Under the pieces are notes generated by a model. It saw nothing but the letters and a program-made list of their open reading frames with translations. It did no database searches and was not told the origin of the DNA. A stretch of DNA of 64,000 nt from Lunatibacter salilacus (GTDB taxonomy: Bacteria > Bacteroidota > Bacteroidia > Cytophagales > Cyclobacteriaceae). The translations under genes and the position numbers were made by a program. The stretch covers positions 62,001-126,000 of the forward strand of contig NZ_VOLC01000003.1 in NCBI RefSeq assembly GCF_009797935.1, written 5' to 3'. Shown here piece after piece: positions 1-8,807 of the stretch (within the stretch, counting starts at the first letter, position 1; every line of letters begins with the position of its first letter).

Positions 1-1583
1 AGTCCGCTGATACAAGAAACAATATGCTGTTCGGCAGGTACAACCTGGGGTGGGATTTTGATATCAATAAGTACAATTTCATGACTGCGTCACTAAGCAC
101 AGGTGTTCGCAATATGAGGAATAATCAAGACGGCCTATTAACAGAAACCTACAGGGAAGAAGTGTTGTTGAATTCACTCCTTCGGGATGTAGGAATGGAC
201 AACCTATCTAATTCCTTTGACTTCAATTTCAACTACACCAAAACCTACGAGAAGCCACAGAAAGAATTTGCCATATCAACGCTTTATAGTAGAAACAATC
301 TAACAAATGATTTTACCAATAGCCTCTACAATTCCTCATTTGATGAAATTGTTAGCAGAATAAGAAATGACAACGACGGCATCAACGAGGAATTTACTAT
401 TCAGCTTGATTATGTTACCCCCTTGGGAGATGGCAAAAATCAAATTCTGGAGTACGGAGCCAAAAACATCCTTCGGAAAGCAATTAGTGATTTCAGTTAC
501 TATGTTGCGGATGGAGCAGATGCACCTTTTGAAGAAGTAACGGATGTGGTTCGTTCAAATGAATTCAACTACGACCAGAATATTAGTGCAGGATATCTAT
601 CCTTCACCCAGGGGTTTTTGGAAAATTATACCCTAAAAGCAGGGTTAAGGTATGAGTACACGACCATTCAGGCAGATTTTAAAAATTCTGAATTGCCAGC
701 AGACATACCGGATTACGGTGTTTTTGTCCCAAGCGTAAATATAGGGAGAAAGCTGGGTAATGGTAATATGATCAAAGGAGCCTATAACAGAAGAATACAA
801 CGGCCTTCTCTAACCTTCCTTAATCCAAACATTCAGGATGCCAATCCCCTACAGATTACACAAGGCAATCCCTTATTGGACCCTGAATTGACAGACAATT
901 ATGAAATGTCATATAGCACTTATATTAAAGGATCCTCACTGAACTTCACCTCGTACTTTAGAAATACTACCGGATCCATACAGCCGCTAAGGACAGTTCA
1001 GGATGATGACATCATATTTACCACATATGAAAATATAGGTAGGGAGCAGGCATTTGGATTAAGTGTATTTTCCAACGTAAATGTCAGTGGTAAATTCTCC
1101 CTTAACGGAAGTGTTGATACGTATTATGCCAAATTGGATAATGGATTGGATGATCCTTTGTATGCGGCTTCAAATGAGGGTTTTGTGGTTAGCGGAAGAC
1201 TCTTCGGGAACTATACTCTTCCTAAAGATTGGCAAATACAAATGTTTTCATTCTACCGAGGCAGAACAGTCCAGCTACAGGGAACAGCAGGTGGATTTGG
1301 GATCTATAGTTTCAGTCTAAACAAACAGTTTAACGAAAAACGCGGTACGGTAGGATTTGGAGCTGAAAACTTTTTTACAACAGAATTCAGAATAAGGAAT
1401 GAATTGTTCACTCCGACCATTAGGCAGCAAAGCGTTACCTCCCTGAGAAATATGAATTTTAAGATTAACTTTTCCTATAGAATTGGAAAACTCAGCGTAG
1501 AAGGCACTCCAAGGAGAAAGAAAAGAGGGGTCACCAATGAAGACCTCAAAGAGGGTGGTGGTGGAACCATGATAGAAAATTGA
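1..1583 (+). CDS. Outer-membrane beta-barrel receptor (TonB-dependent family), 5' end missing
   Basis: The reading frame is already open at base 3, so the start lies outside the window and only the C-terminal ~527 residues are seen. The protein has the alternating aromatic/polar pattern of a transmembrane beta-barrel, with many strands containing Y, F and N. It includes a segment typical of Bacteroidota outer_membrane_beta-barrel (OMP_b-brl) proteins, around GAYNRRIQRPSLTFLNP. The Gly-rich charged tail after the last strand is a common ending for this family. Signal peptide, plug or carboxypeptidase-regulatory domain cannot be checked here. It would sit in the outer membrane and either import a TonB-coupled ligand or act as a related barrel. 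A hairpin terminator follows 27 bases after the stop. The substrate is unknown. Confidence 0.8.
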   Translation, partial: SADTRNNMLFGRYNLGWDFDINKYNFMTASLSTGVRNMRNNQDGLLTETYREEVLLNSLLRDVGMDNLSNSFDFNFNYTKTYEKPQKEFAISTLYSRNNLTNDFTNSLYNSSFDEIVSRIRNDNDGINEEFTIQLDYVTPLGDGKNQILEYGAKNILRKAISDFSYYVADGADAPFEEVTDVVRSNEFNYDQNISAGYLSFTQGFLENYTLKAGLRYEYTTIQADFKNSELPADIPDYGVFVPSVNIGRKLGNGNMIKGAYNRRIQRPSLTFLNPNIQDANPLQITQGNPLLDPELTDNYEMSYSTYIKGSSLNFTSYFRNTTGSIQPLRTVQDDDIIFTTYENIGREQAFGLSVFSNVNVSGKFSLNGSVDTYYAKLDNGLDDPLYAASNEGFVVSGRLFGNYTLPKDWQIQMFSFYRGRTVQLQGTAGGFGIYSFSLNKQFNEKRGTVGFGAENFFTTEFRIRNELFTPTIRQQSVTSLRNMNFKINFSYRIGKLSVEGTPRRKKRGVTNEDLKEGGGGTMIEN

Positions 1584-1610
1584 TAATTGATGGGTATTAA
1601 TAACAAAAAG

Positions 1611-1639
1611 GCACCGTAATATTTACGGTGCTTTTTTTT
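1611..1639. terminator. Bidirectional rho-independent terminator between convergent genes
   Basis: A perfect 9-bp inverted repeat (GCACCGTAA / TTACGGTGC) has a 3-base loop. It is followed by eight T on the + strand and preceded by an A-rich run that gives a T-tract on the - strand. It lies between the receptor gene (+) and pdhB (-), so it can end transcription from both sides. Confidence 0.9.
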
Positions 1640-1665
1640 ATTCTATTAAATAAGAAACTTTGTCT

Positions 1666-2646
1666 TTAATCTCTATACAATACTTTTTTGACAGCGTCAA
1701 TGGTGCGCTTTGCATTTGGAAGGGTAGCTTCGATGTAGACAGGAGAATAGCTCAAGGGAATATCCATGGAATTCACTCTCAAGATGGGAGCATCTAAATA
1801 ATCAAATGCCATTCGTTGAATGTTGAAAGCCAAGTCGGTGGCTATGGAGGCCAATGGGTTGGCTTCTTCCACGATCACACACCTGTTTGTCTTTTTTACA
1901 GACTGGATAACCGTATCATAATCAATCGGTTTTACGGTGCGTAAATCAATTATTTCTACTTCAATGCCATCCTTTGCCAATACTTCTGCAGCTTCATAGG
2001 CTACTTTGATGATTTTTCCGAAGGAAACAATTGTAACATCTTTTCCTTTTCTTTTGATATCCGCTACTCCCAAAGGCAAAAGGTATTCCCCTTCGGGTAC
2101 TTCTCCTTTATCACCGTACATCATTTCAGATTCCATAAAAATAACAGGATTGTTATCACGAATGGAAGCCTTCAAAAGTCCCTTTGCGTCATAAGGGTTG
2201 GATGGAACCACTACTTTGAGACCGGGAGTATTTGCAAACCAATTTTCAAAATTTGAGGAATGCGTTGCTCCGAGTTGACCTGCATTGCCTGTAGGTCCTC
2301 TAAACACAATGGGTACACCGTATTGACCGCCTGACATAGCCCGCATTTTCGCCGCAGAGTTGATGATTTGATCAATGGCTACCAAAGAAAAGTTGAACGT
2401 CATGAATTCAATGATCGGTCTTAGTCCACTCATAGCGGCCCCTACTCCCAAACCCGAAAAACCCAACTCGGAAATAGGAGTGTCGTATACCCGTTCAGGT
2501 CCAAACTCATCCAACATTCCCTGACTGGCCTTGTAGGCTCCATTATATTCAGCTACCTCTTCTCCCATAAGAAAGACATTTTTGTCCCGTCTCATTTCTT
2601 CGGACATGGCATCCCGTATGGCGTCTCTAAATTGTATTTCTTTCAT
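1666..2646 (-). CDS. pdhB: Pyruvate dehydrogenase E1 component, beta subunit
   Basis: This 326-residue protein matches the E1-beta subunit of 2-oxoacid dehydrogenase complexes, which decarboxylate pyruvate with thiamine diphosphate in the cytoplasm. The N-terminal pyrimidine-binding transketolase domain (about residues 1-175) carries the GEEVAEYNGAYKAS motif near residue 28, the DTPISELGFSGLGVGAAMSG segment and FRGPTGNAGQLGATHS. The C-terminal transketolase domain (about 195-318) follows. Length is normal. The alpha subunit (pdhA) is not adjacent, which is usual in Bacteroidota, where the two subunits are often encoded apart. ATG start with no competing upstream start. It could be a branched-chain E1-beta, but motif and length favour pyruvate. 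Confidence 0.93.
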   Translation of the reverse strand: MKEIQFRDAIRDAMSEEMRRDKNVFLMGEEVAEYNGAYKASQGMLDEFGPERVYDTPISELGFSGLGVGAAMSGLRPIIEFMTFNFSLVAIDQIINSAAKMRAMSGGQYGVPIVFRGPTGNAGQLGATHSSNFENWFANTPGLKVVVPSNPYDAKGLLKASIRDNNPVIFMESEMMYGDKGEVPEGEYLLPLGVADIKRKGKDVTIVSFGKIIKVAYEAAEVLAKDGIEVEIIDLRTVKPIDYDTVIQSVKKTNRCVIVEEANPLASIATDLAFNIQRMAFDYLDAPILRVNSMDIPLSYSPVYIEATLPNAKRTIDAVKKVLYRD

Positions 2647-2854
2647 TTATATGCAAAATTTTCTATGGTCGTAAAAATAGAAAGGAATCCATCAATTACC
2701 AAGTTAACAATTGTAATTAACTGCTTTATTCTTTTTTCTGGAGAACCGGTGTCGGTAGAAATCCCTTGTTGGATTGGGATGTTTGATTTAATATTGCCAC
2801 ATTGATTAGCAACCTATGCATGCCAATTATGTACGGCACAACTACACATTTACA

Positions 2855-3373
2855 ATGAAAAAAATTGCCCTTATCTCAGATTCGCACAGTCATTTGGACT
2901 CGAACATCATTAATCACCTTGCGGGCGTAGATGAAATATGGCATGCCGGAGATATCGGACAGGAAGAAATCCTGCATCGCTTACCAGCAGACTGCGTGAA
3001 GCGGATTATCACCGGAAATATAGATGACTATACTATGCAACAAAAATACCCCGCCGAACTATTTTTTGAATTGGAAGGGTTGCGGATTTTGATGATCCAT
3101 ATCGGTGGGTCTCCTCCCCGATATGCCAAAGGTATCAAGGCGAAAATTAAATCGCTAAAGCCTAATTTATTTGTCTGTGGGCATTCCCACATTTGTAAAG
3201 TACTTTATGACAAGGAGGTAGATTGTCTGTATGTGAATCCAGGCGCAGTCGGAAATCAAGGATTTCACCGCATGAAGACCATGCTGACCTTTGACCTAGA
3301 TGCAGGAAGAGTAAAAAATATGTGTGTAGTGGAATTGGGTAGAAGGGGGAAATATCCGGAATCAGGTTATTGA
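2855..3373 (+). CDS. MJ0936/YfcE-type metallophosphoesterase
   Basis: A 172-residue calcineurin-like phosphoesterase of the small single-domain type. Metal-binding blocks are in order: DSHSH at 9-13, GDI at 32-34, GNID at 54-57, His82 and GHSH at 109-112. Relatives hydrolyse phosphodiesters such as cyclic nucleotides or act on simple substrates with Mn or Ni; the true substrate is unknown. An upstream in-frame ATG at 2816 exists, but the conserved N-terminus (MKKIALISDSH) begins at 2855, so that start is preferred. It converges with the small basic protein gene downstream. Confidence 0.88.
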   Translation: MKKIALISDSHSHLDSNIINHLAGVDEIWHAGDIGQEEILHRLPADCVKRIITGNIDDYTMQQKYPAELFFELEGLRILMIHIGGSPPRYAKGIKAKIKSLKPNLFVCGHSHICKVLYDKEVDCLYVNPGAVGNQGFHRMKTMLTFDLDAGRVKNMCVVELGRRGKYPESGY

Positions 3374-3400
3374 TTCCGGATACAAAAATGCAAGGCTGAA

Positions 3401-3550
3401 TTACTTTTGTTCAGCGAAACCTTTTTTAATTTCTTCCACGTCTACGTTTCTAATGACAGGCTGGGCGCTTAATTGTTTGATTCTAAGCACCCTAGTATTT
3501 TGGCCCTGTCTTTTTCTTCTCAATTTTCTTTTTAAAGTAGTAACAGCCAT
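3401..3550 (-). CDS. Very small, highly basic protein (49 aa), unknown function
   Basis: Read on the minus strand, this 150-bp ORF gives a 49-residue protein starting MAVTTLKRKLRRKRQGQN and ending EIKKGFAEQK. The first half is dominated by Lys and Arg, and the second half is less charged (VIRNVDVEEI). Evidence that it is a gene: an exact Bacteroidota -7 element (TATCTTTG) lies 37-44 bases upstream of the ATG, and the ORF is compact with matching codon usage. It is divergently arranged with hisS. Size and basicity suggest a nucleic-acid or ribosome-associated protein, but it does not match S21 or another small ribosomal protein I can name. Function not assigned. Confidence 0.65.
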   Translation of the reverse strand: MAVTTLKRKLRRKRQGQNTRVLRIKQLSAQPVIRNVDVEEIKKGFAEQK

Positions 3551-3586
3551 CTTTATTCGTGATTACAAGTTGTTTCAAATGAGGGG

Positions 3587-3594
3587 CAAAGATA
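3587..3594 (-). promoter_or_regulatory. -7 promoter element (TAnnTTTG) for the 49-aa basic protein
   Basis: The minus strand reads TATCTTTG, an exact match to the Bacteroidota housekeeping -7 consensus, 37-44 bases upstream of the ATG at 3550. No clear -33 TTTG is seen at the ideal distance. Confidence 0.55.
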
Positions 3595-3689
3595 GGGAAA
3601 TTAATGTAAACCATGGTGCCAGTAAGAATAAAAACTTTGAGAATGCACCAGCATTTGCGTAAAGGAAAGGTATTGGTGCTGTTTTTTTA

Positions 3690-3697
3690 TAACTTTG
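3690..3697 (+). promoter_or_regulatory. -7 promoter element (TAnnTTTG) for hisS
   Basis: TAACTTTG lies 17-24 bases upstream of the hisS ATG, matching the Bacteroidota -7 consensus. TATTGG at 3671-3676 may act as a weak upstream element, although its spacing is short. The leader would be about 12 bases. Confidence 0.6.
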
Positions 3698-3713
3698 GGC
3701 AAATTTTCAACGC

Positions 3714-5081
3714 ATGAGCATACAGAAACCTGGATTACCTAAAGGAACGAGAGATTTTGGACCATCTGAAATGGCCAAAAGAAATTATATATTGGACACA
3801 ATTCGAGACACCTTCAAGCTTTTTGGTTTTCAGCAGCTGGAGACACCAGCAATGGAAAACCTCTCCACCCTTACTGGAAAATACGGCGACGAAGGGGATC
3901 AACTGTTGTATAAAATTCTCAACAGCGGGGATTTTTTAAAAGAGGTTTTGCCTCAGGATGTGACGGAGGGTACCGGGATAGTTTTGCCTAAGGTAGCAGA
4001 AAAGGGTTTACGATACGACCTAACCGTCCCCTTTGCCCGCTATGTGGTCATGAATAGGAATGATCTTGTGTTTCCTTTTAAGCGATTTCAGGTTCAACCG
4101 GTCTGGCGTGCGGACAGACCTCAAAAGGGAAGATATCGCGAATTCTACCAGTGTGATGCCGATGTGGTGGGTACGGATAGCCTGATTTGTGAAGCAGAAA
4201 TCCTGATAATGATCAAGCGGGTATTTGGCGCTTTGGGGCTGAAAGATTACACTGTTAAAATTAACAACAGAAAGATTTTAACGGGAATTGCGGAGGTGAT
4301 TGGAGAATCGGGCAAAGAACAGGACCTTTGCACCGCTATAGACAAGCTGGATAAGATTGGTTGGGATAAAGTAAAAGAAGAGCTTTCCCAACGTGGATTT
4401 GATAATGAATCTATTTCCAAGCTTTCGCCAATAGTCAATCAGACGCATGGGGCTATTAGTGAAACATTGGAATTTTATCGCATTTTTCTAGCTACAAGTG
4501 AAATCGGATTGAAGGGCTTGGAAGAATTAGCGGAGGTGTTCAGTCTGCTGGACGCACTGGGGGAATCGCAGGAGTTTATCATTGTAGATCCAATGTTAGC
4601 TAGGGGATTGTCTTATTATACGGGGGCAATTTTCGAGGTCAAAGTAAATAACGTATCAATTGGATCGGTAAGTGGTGGGGGAAGGTATGACAATCTTACG
4701 GGAGTATTTGGCCTCCCCGATGTTTCCGGGGTTGGTTTTTCTTTCGGAGTTGACCGGATTTACGACGTGCTGGAAGAGCTGGGCCTCTTTGAGTCAGTTA
4801 CCCACAGTTCCTCCAAAGTGATGGTAGCTTATTTTGGAGAAGAGGAGAAATTATACGGGCTTAAAATTGTTCAGGAACTTAGAAACCAGAAAATACCAGC
4901 GGAAATATATCCTGAGGCGGCAAAAATCAAAAAACAATTTACCTATGCAGACAAGAAAAATATCCCATTTGTAATCATTATCGGATCCGAAGAAATGAAA
5001 ACAGGGAAACTGACACTCAAAAACATGGCATCCGGTTCCCAGAACGCCATGGAACTAGAGCATATACTGGATCTCCTGTAA
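3714..5081 (+). CDS. hisS: Histidine--tRNA ligase
   Basis: A 455-residue class II aminoacyl-tRNA synthetase that charges tRNA-His. Visible landmarks are the N-terminal KPGLPKGTRDFGP segment, RYDLTVPFARY at 100-110 (histidine-binding), motif 2 around 124-145 (RFQVQPVWRADRP then GRYREFYQCD), the histidine-specific LARGLSYYTGAIFE, and motif 3 (GGGRYDNL and GVGFSFGVDRI). A C-terminal anticodon-binding domain occupies roughly the last 95 residues. Length fits the Bacteroidota type, which carries a longer insertion domain. The ATG directly follows a -7 promoter. It is divergent from the tiny basic protein upstream. Confidence 0.96.
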   Translation: MSIQKPGLPKGTRDFGPSEMAKRNYILDTIRDTFKLFGFQQLETPAMENLSTLTGKYGDEGDQLLYKILNSGDFLKEVLPQDVTEGTGIVLPKVAEKGLRYDLTVPFARYVVMNRNDLVFPFKRFQVQPVWRADRPQKGRYREFYQCDADVVGTDSLICEAEILIMIKRVFGALGLKDYTVKINNRKILTGIAEVIGESGKEQDLCTAIDKLDKIGWDKVKEELSQRGFDNESISKLSPIVNQTHGAISETLEFYRIFLATSEIGLKGLEELAEVFSLLDALGESQEFIIVDPMLARGLSYYTGAIFEVKVNNVSIGSVSGGGRYDNLTGVFGLPDVSGVGFSFGVDRIYDVLEELGLFESVTHSSSKVMVAYFGEEEKLYGLKIVQELRNQKIPAEIYPEAAKIKKQFTYADKKNIPFVIIIGSEEMKTGKLTLKNMASGSQNAMELEHILDLL

Positions 5082-5127
5082 AACCGACTTTCTTGCGGCA
5101 TTGGGATTACCTTCAACATTTTGCCTG

Positions 5128-5427
5128 TCAATCAATTTTCACGATGGAGTTGATGGGAATGGCCGTCCCTCCTTTGAGGGTGATAAACTGGGAGCCCACG
5201 GCCCAAATTGTTGTGTCCACACGATACAATTTCTGGTTAGCCGTTTCGAACCAAATGGATACTTTACCTTGTGATAGATTTCCCAGAATTTGCGCCCGAT
5301 GCAGGTCGTGATTTCTCATCAGCTGTGAATCAATATCAAGCAGAACTTCTTTCCTTGAAAAAGAAAGATCTTTGATAGATTCTTTTTCAATTTTAAGAGC
5401 AGTTTGTTCAATAGTGCGTATAGTCAT
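5128..5427 (-). CDS. Hypothetical protein, 99 aa
   Basis: I do not recognise the family. It is a 99-residue soluble protein without signal peptide or membrane segment. The first third is a charged, probably helical region (TALKIEKESIKDLSF), followed by beta-type segments (KVSIWFETANQKLYRVDTTIWAVG) and a hydrophobic end (FITLKGGTAIPINSIVKID) that would suit a small beta-barrel or SH3-like fold. The ATG is the only plausible start. It is convergent with hisS (46 bases apart) and divergent from ybaB. Real coding is supported by good codon usage and the absence of a better ORF on the other strand. Confidence 0.6.
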   Translation of the reverse strand: MTIRTIEQTALKIEKESIKDLSFSRKEVLLDIDSQLMRNHDLHRAQILGNLSQGKVSIWFETANQKLYRVDTTIWAVGSQFITLKGGTAIPINSIVKID

Positions 5428-5602
5428 GGTAGTAGGGTTTATTTTTGGATCAATGATAGTTTGATGAATGAATATACGGTGAATTAATTCACTGAGTTTG
5501 TAATTTCCTCATTTTTTGTTGATTAAGAAATTTGTTTTACAGCAGCGGTAGCGATGGATGGATATTTTTTCTTTCTATAGTTAATTGTCGATTGGAAAAA
5601 AT

Positions 5603-5610
5603 TATATTTG
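5603..5610 (+). promoter_or_regulatory. -7 promoter element (TAnnTTTG) for ybaB
   Basis: TATATTTG lies 19-26 bases upstream of the chosen ybaB ATG. It overlaps the alternative upstream TTG start at 5608, so it also argues that translation begins at 5629. Confidence 0.6.
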
Positions 5611-5628
5611 CAAAAAAACAACGCACTT

Positions 5629-5961
5629 ATGTTTGATATAATGTCCATAATGAATAAGGTCAAAGAAGCCCAAGCAAAGGTTAAGGCTACCCAGCAAGAA
5701 TTGGTACACCTTCGTGCTGAGGGAGAGGCCGGCGCCGGGATGGTCAGAGTAGTAGTCAACGGTGACAGAAGGGTGTTGGATATACTGGTTGATGAATCCC
5801 TGATTAACCCAGCGGACAAGGACATGATGAAAGACTTGATAGTTGCGGCCACTAATGCAGCACTGGAAGCAATTGACGGGAAAATAAAGGATAAAATGCG
5901 AAGTGCCACGGAAGGCATGATGCCCAATATTCCCGGTATGGATTTTGGAAATATGTTTTAA
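5629..5961 (+). CDS. YbaB/EbfC family nucleoid-associated DNA-binding protein
   Basis: A 110-residue YbaB-family protein. These form tweezer-shaped homodimers that bind DNA and help organise the nucleoid. The N-terminal coiled helix (NKVKEAQAKVKATQQELVHLRAEGEAG), the central beta sheet (MVRVVVNGDRRVLDILVD) and the C-terminal helix (DLIVAATNAALEAIDGKIKDKM) follow the family order. The start is set at the ATG because the earlier TTG overlaps the promoter. In many bacteria ybaB sits beside recR or dnaX; here it overlaps by one base (TAATG) with a glycosyltransferase, so the two are probably translated together. Confidence 0.88.
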   Translation: MFDIMSIMNKVKEAQAKVKATQQELVHLRAEGEAGAGMVRVVVNGDRRVLDILVDESLINPADKDMMKDLIVAATNAALEAIDGKIKDKMRSATEGMMPNIPGMDFGNMF

Positions 5962-6971
5962 TGCGTAAAGCAGCCATCGTCATACTAAATTACAATGGCA
6001 AGGATATGCTTCACCGATTCTTGCCGTCTGTAATTGCTGGAAGTACCTATGACCTGGTTGTGGTAGATAATGCAAGCACAGATGGATCAACCGACTATTT
6101 AGCCGAACACTACCCTCAGGTTGAACTTATTTTGTTGCCCCGGAATGGGGGATATAGCGGCGGATATAATGAGGGTCTAGAACAGATAAAAGGAAGGTTT
6201 GAATATTATCTACTTCTTAATTCAGACGTGAAAGTCAGTGCTGGATGGGACGTGGCAATGGCTGACTATTTAGATAAAAATCCATCCATAGCCGCAACTC
6301 AACCCAAGATTATCTCTCTGGCGGATGAAGGAAGCTTTGACTATGCCGGAGCTGCTGGAGGGTTTTTGGATGCTTTAGGGTACCCGTATTGCCGGGGGAG
6401 GATACTACATTCTCTTGAACTGGATAATGGGCAATATGACACTCCTCTTTCGGTAGACTGGGCTTCGGGTGCCTGTTTTTGTGTGCGCGCTGCTATATTT
6501 CATATGCATCAGGGTTTTGACCCTGTTTTTTTTGCTCATATGGAGGAAATTGATTTTTGCTGGAGATTAAGAAATAGGGGATATGGAATAAGTGCCAATC
6601 CGGGAGTGACCGTTTACCACTTAGGAGGTGGGACATTGAAACGAAGTAATCCAAAGAAGACATTTCTTAATTTCCGAAATAGCCTGTTTATGCTTTATAA
6701 AAATTTAGGAAAAAGCAGGTTTTACAAATTGCTTGTATATCGGTCGGTGCTGGATTTGGGAGCAATGATTCATTTCTTATTTACGTCAGGAGGAGCACAT
6801 AGCCTTGCCGTCTTTCGCGCTTATTTAGCATTTTTCTCACAACGACATTCCCTATCCGTTCAGCCTAAGTCGGTAGAAGAAATAAAAATAACATCTGGCA
6901 ATCCATATGTATTTTCCATTATTTGGGAATATTATGGAAAGGGAAGAAAGCATTTCTCCCAATTGCCTTAA
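5961..6971 (+). CDS. Family 2 glycosyltransferase (rhamnosyltransferase-like)
   Basis: A 336-residue GT2 enzyme. It opens with AIVILNYNG, followed by the nucleotide-binding VVDNASTDGS (34-43), the acidic NSD metal-binding motif near 95, the acceptor-side DWASGACFCVRA segment and MEEIDFCWRLRNRGY, which carries the usual catalytic acidic cluster. It matches WbbL/rhamnosyltransferase-like proteins that add a sugar to a cell-surface glycan at the inner face of the membrane. There is no signal peptide. A hydrophobic stretch near residues 255-290 may touch the membrane. It overlaps the ybaB stop by one base, so it is likely co-transcribed. Sugar donor and acceptor are unknown. Confidence 0.87.
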   Translation: MRKAAIVILNYNGKDMLHRFLPSVIAGSTYDLVVVDNASTDGSTDYLAEHYPQVELILLPRNGGYSGGYNEGLEQIKGRFEYYLLLNSDVKVSAGWDVAMADYLDKNPSIAATQPKIISLADEGSFDYAGAAGGFLDALGYPYCRGRILHSLELDNGQYDTPLSVDWASGACFCVRAAIFHMHQGFDPVFFAHMEEIDFCWRLRNRGYGISANPGVTVYHLGGGTLKRSNPKKTFLNFRNSLFMLYKNLGKSRFYKLLVYRSVLDLGAMIHFLFTSGGAHSLAVFRAYLAFFSQRHSLSVQPKSVEEIKITSGNPYVFSIIWEYYGKGRKHFSQLP

Positions 6972-7186
6972 TCAAATAGTACTGGGTTATTCATCTTTCG
7001 GAAATATTTCCTTAGCTTCATCATCATCGCAAGGCTAACATAGACAATGATGGGAGAACCCAACGTTATAAAAGAAGAATAAATGAAAAAGAGTCGGATA
7101 CTGTCAATGGGGAAATTGAGTTTTTCCCCTAATTTTGAACAGACACCGAAGGCACTTTCCTGGAAGAATAATTTAACCTTTTCCAT
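6968..7186 (-). CDS. PspC-domain small membrane protein
   Basis: A 72-residue protein with the PspC domain pattern: a short amphipathic start with GVCSKLGEKLNFPIDSIRLFFIYSSF, then one hydrophobic membrane segment (ITLGSPIIVYVSLAMMM) and a basic tail. PspC proteins in proteobacteria sense inner-membrane stress; in Bacteroidota such stand-alone PspC proteins are common and their role is mostly untested. It overlaps the 3' end of the glycosyltransferase gene by four bases on the opposite strand. Confidence 0.75.
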   Translation of the reverse strand: MEKVKLFFQESAFGVCSKLGEKLNFPIDSIRLFFIYSSFITLGSPIIVYVSLAMMMKLRKYFRKMNNPVLFD

Positions 7187-7256
7187 AACAACTTGTCTTC
7201 TAATACGATTATTAATGAGTAAAAATATTTAATTCTGAAGATAACCAAATTCACAC

Positions 7257-8792
7257 ATGAAAGTTAGTGATATCTCCAATTTTTGTAAAATTATATTTGC
7301 CGTACTTTTGCTGTCTTCCTGTACTATTCAGCAATTTATGAAAAAAGCTGAAAACCAAAAAATATTAGTGACTCCAAAAATATTGGAGAGATTTGGAGAT
7401 TCGGTGAGGTTCGAATTGCAGGCTGAACTTCCGAGGCAAATCCTTACCAACGAAATTACCTATAAAATATTTCCGGAATTTCATTTTGATCGTAAAATTC
7501 AGACATTTGACAGAGCTATAGTTTTTGAAGGCAGGAATTATCCTCCTTCCGAAATCCCAAGAAAGACGGTCTCTTTTTCTATGCCATATCATCCGGGGAT
7601 GGAAAACGGGCAACTTGAAGCCTATGGGGTCGGATTTTTGAAAAACCGTGTAAGGGGTAAACGAAGTCCCAGTAAAGTTATCTCCCAAGGTATGTTGAAC
7701 ACCACATCTCTTACTCAGTTTGGCCAATTTTATCAGGAAGGCGGAATTCCACTTCTTGGACTGTATGTTCCTACAGCCGGAAGGGAAACTTTGGGGATGT
7801 TCCATTCAGGATGGACCGATGTAAGGACTATACTTATGGGATACAGCTTGTTGAGTTTTTCGGAAAAGACACAGTACATGCGGGTAATCGAGGGAAGAGG
7901 AGACTTTACCTCCAAAGAAAGAAGATTTCAGGAATTACCACAATATACCCTCCTTCGCAGAGACATTATTCCCAGGTTTTCGAGATTGGAACAAGGAATT
8001 TCGACAACCAACCAGTCGCCGATGGAAATTTCCATTATGGCAAACCATATTCTAAAAAATAATGCGGTGCCCCAAGTGCTGTCGGAGGCGGACCTGGCAT
8101 ATGCAGCGATAAATGAGCCTCGTCTTAATGAAAAAAACCAGTTGTTTGCCGCTATGGTAAGAGTCTATCCAAGTGTTTTTTCTTGGAATAACCTAGGAGT
8201 TACTTTCCTAAATCTTGCGCACCGGACTTTTGACAGGGCTACAAAATTAAATTATTTGGCAAAGGCTCAAGAGGCTTTTGATCAAGCAAATGGCTTTTTT
8301 GAAAACCCATTTTCCTCTTATAATCTCGCCTTGGTGACGCTTATGGAAGGCGACGGGTTAGGAGCTTACCAGGAATTTTTCTTAAGCATGAGCCTTTCGC
8401 AGCACGACCCAGTTAGAAAATCCCATCAGGCAAAACTTGGAGCAGCCTCTATTTTGAATGGTGACTACCGATTGGCCGCCATCCATTTGGACCAAGCTGA
8501 ACGCGACGAGATAAACCTGTTCAACAGGGGACTGGCTTATTTCCTTGTAAAGGATTATTTCAATGCAATGATTAGCTTTGAGGATTGTGCTTTGCTCAAT
8601 TTGCAGAACGGCTATCCATTTTATGGATTGGCACTTATTGCGGCTAGAAGTGGGGAGGAATCCAAGCTTGTTGAGAATATCGAGAAAGCAATAACCCGAA
8701 ACGAACACTTGAAAAACAGGGTAGCTTATGATTTGGAGTTTGCTGACTATCACCAACTCGAGGAGTTCTTGCAGGTAATTCGTCAAAAATAA
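7257..8792 (+). CDS. TPR-containing lipoprotein, unknown function
   Basis: A 511-residue exported lipoprotein. The signal peptide ends in a lipobox (LLLSSC, Cys22). The N-terminal part (about 40-200) is beta-rich and unassigned. From about residue 270 on there are helical tetratricopeptide-like repeats (for example YLAKAQEAFDQANGFFENPFSSYNLALVTLMEGD and AAIHLDQAERDEINLFNRGLAYFLVKDYFNAMISFEDCALL). It would sit on the periplasmic side of a membrane as a protein-interaction scaffold. The next gene, a ROK protein, starts 15 bases later, so the two are probably one operon. No specific function can be assigned. Confidence 0.75.
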   Translation: MKVSDISNFCKIIFAVLLLSSCTIQQFMKKAENQKILVTPKILERFGDSVRFELQAELPRQILTNEITYKIFPEFHFDRKIQTFDRAIVFEGRNYPPSEIPRKTVSFSMPYHPGMENGQLEAYGVGFLKNRVRGKRSPSKVISQGMLNTTSLTQFGQFYQEGGIPLLGLYVPTAGRETLGMFHSGWTDVRTILMGYSLLSFSEKTQYMRVIEGRGDFTSKERRFQELPQYTLLRRDIIPRFSRLEQGISTTNQSPMEISIMANHILKNNAVPQVLSEADLAYAAINEPRLNEKNQLFAAMVRVYPSVFSWNNLGVTFLNLAHRTFDRATKLNYLAKAQEAFDQANGFFENPFSSYNLALVTLMEGDGLGAYQEFFLSMSLSQHDPVRKSHQAKLGAASILNGDYRLAAIHLDQAERDEINLFNRGLAYFLVKDYFNAMISFEDCALLNLQNGYPFYGLALIAARSGEESKLVENIEKAITRNEHLKNRVAYDLEFADYHQLEEFLQVIRQK

Positions 8793-8807
8793 TGCGATCA
8801 TTTTCTT

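Noticed and set aside
3401-3550. Ribosomal protein S21 for the small basic protein
   Set aside because: Size and charge fit, but the sequence does not follow the S21 pattern; left unnamed.
3453-3662. 69-aa plus-strand ORF opposite the small basic protein
   Set aside because: Antisense to the 49-aa gene, which has a consensus promoter and a better amino-acid pattern.
7365-7805. 146-aa minus-strand ORF inside the TPR lipoprotein gene
   Set aside because: Shadow frame of the lipoprotein gene, with no family features.
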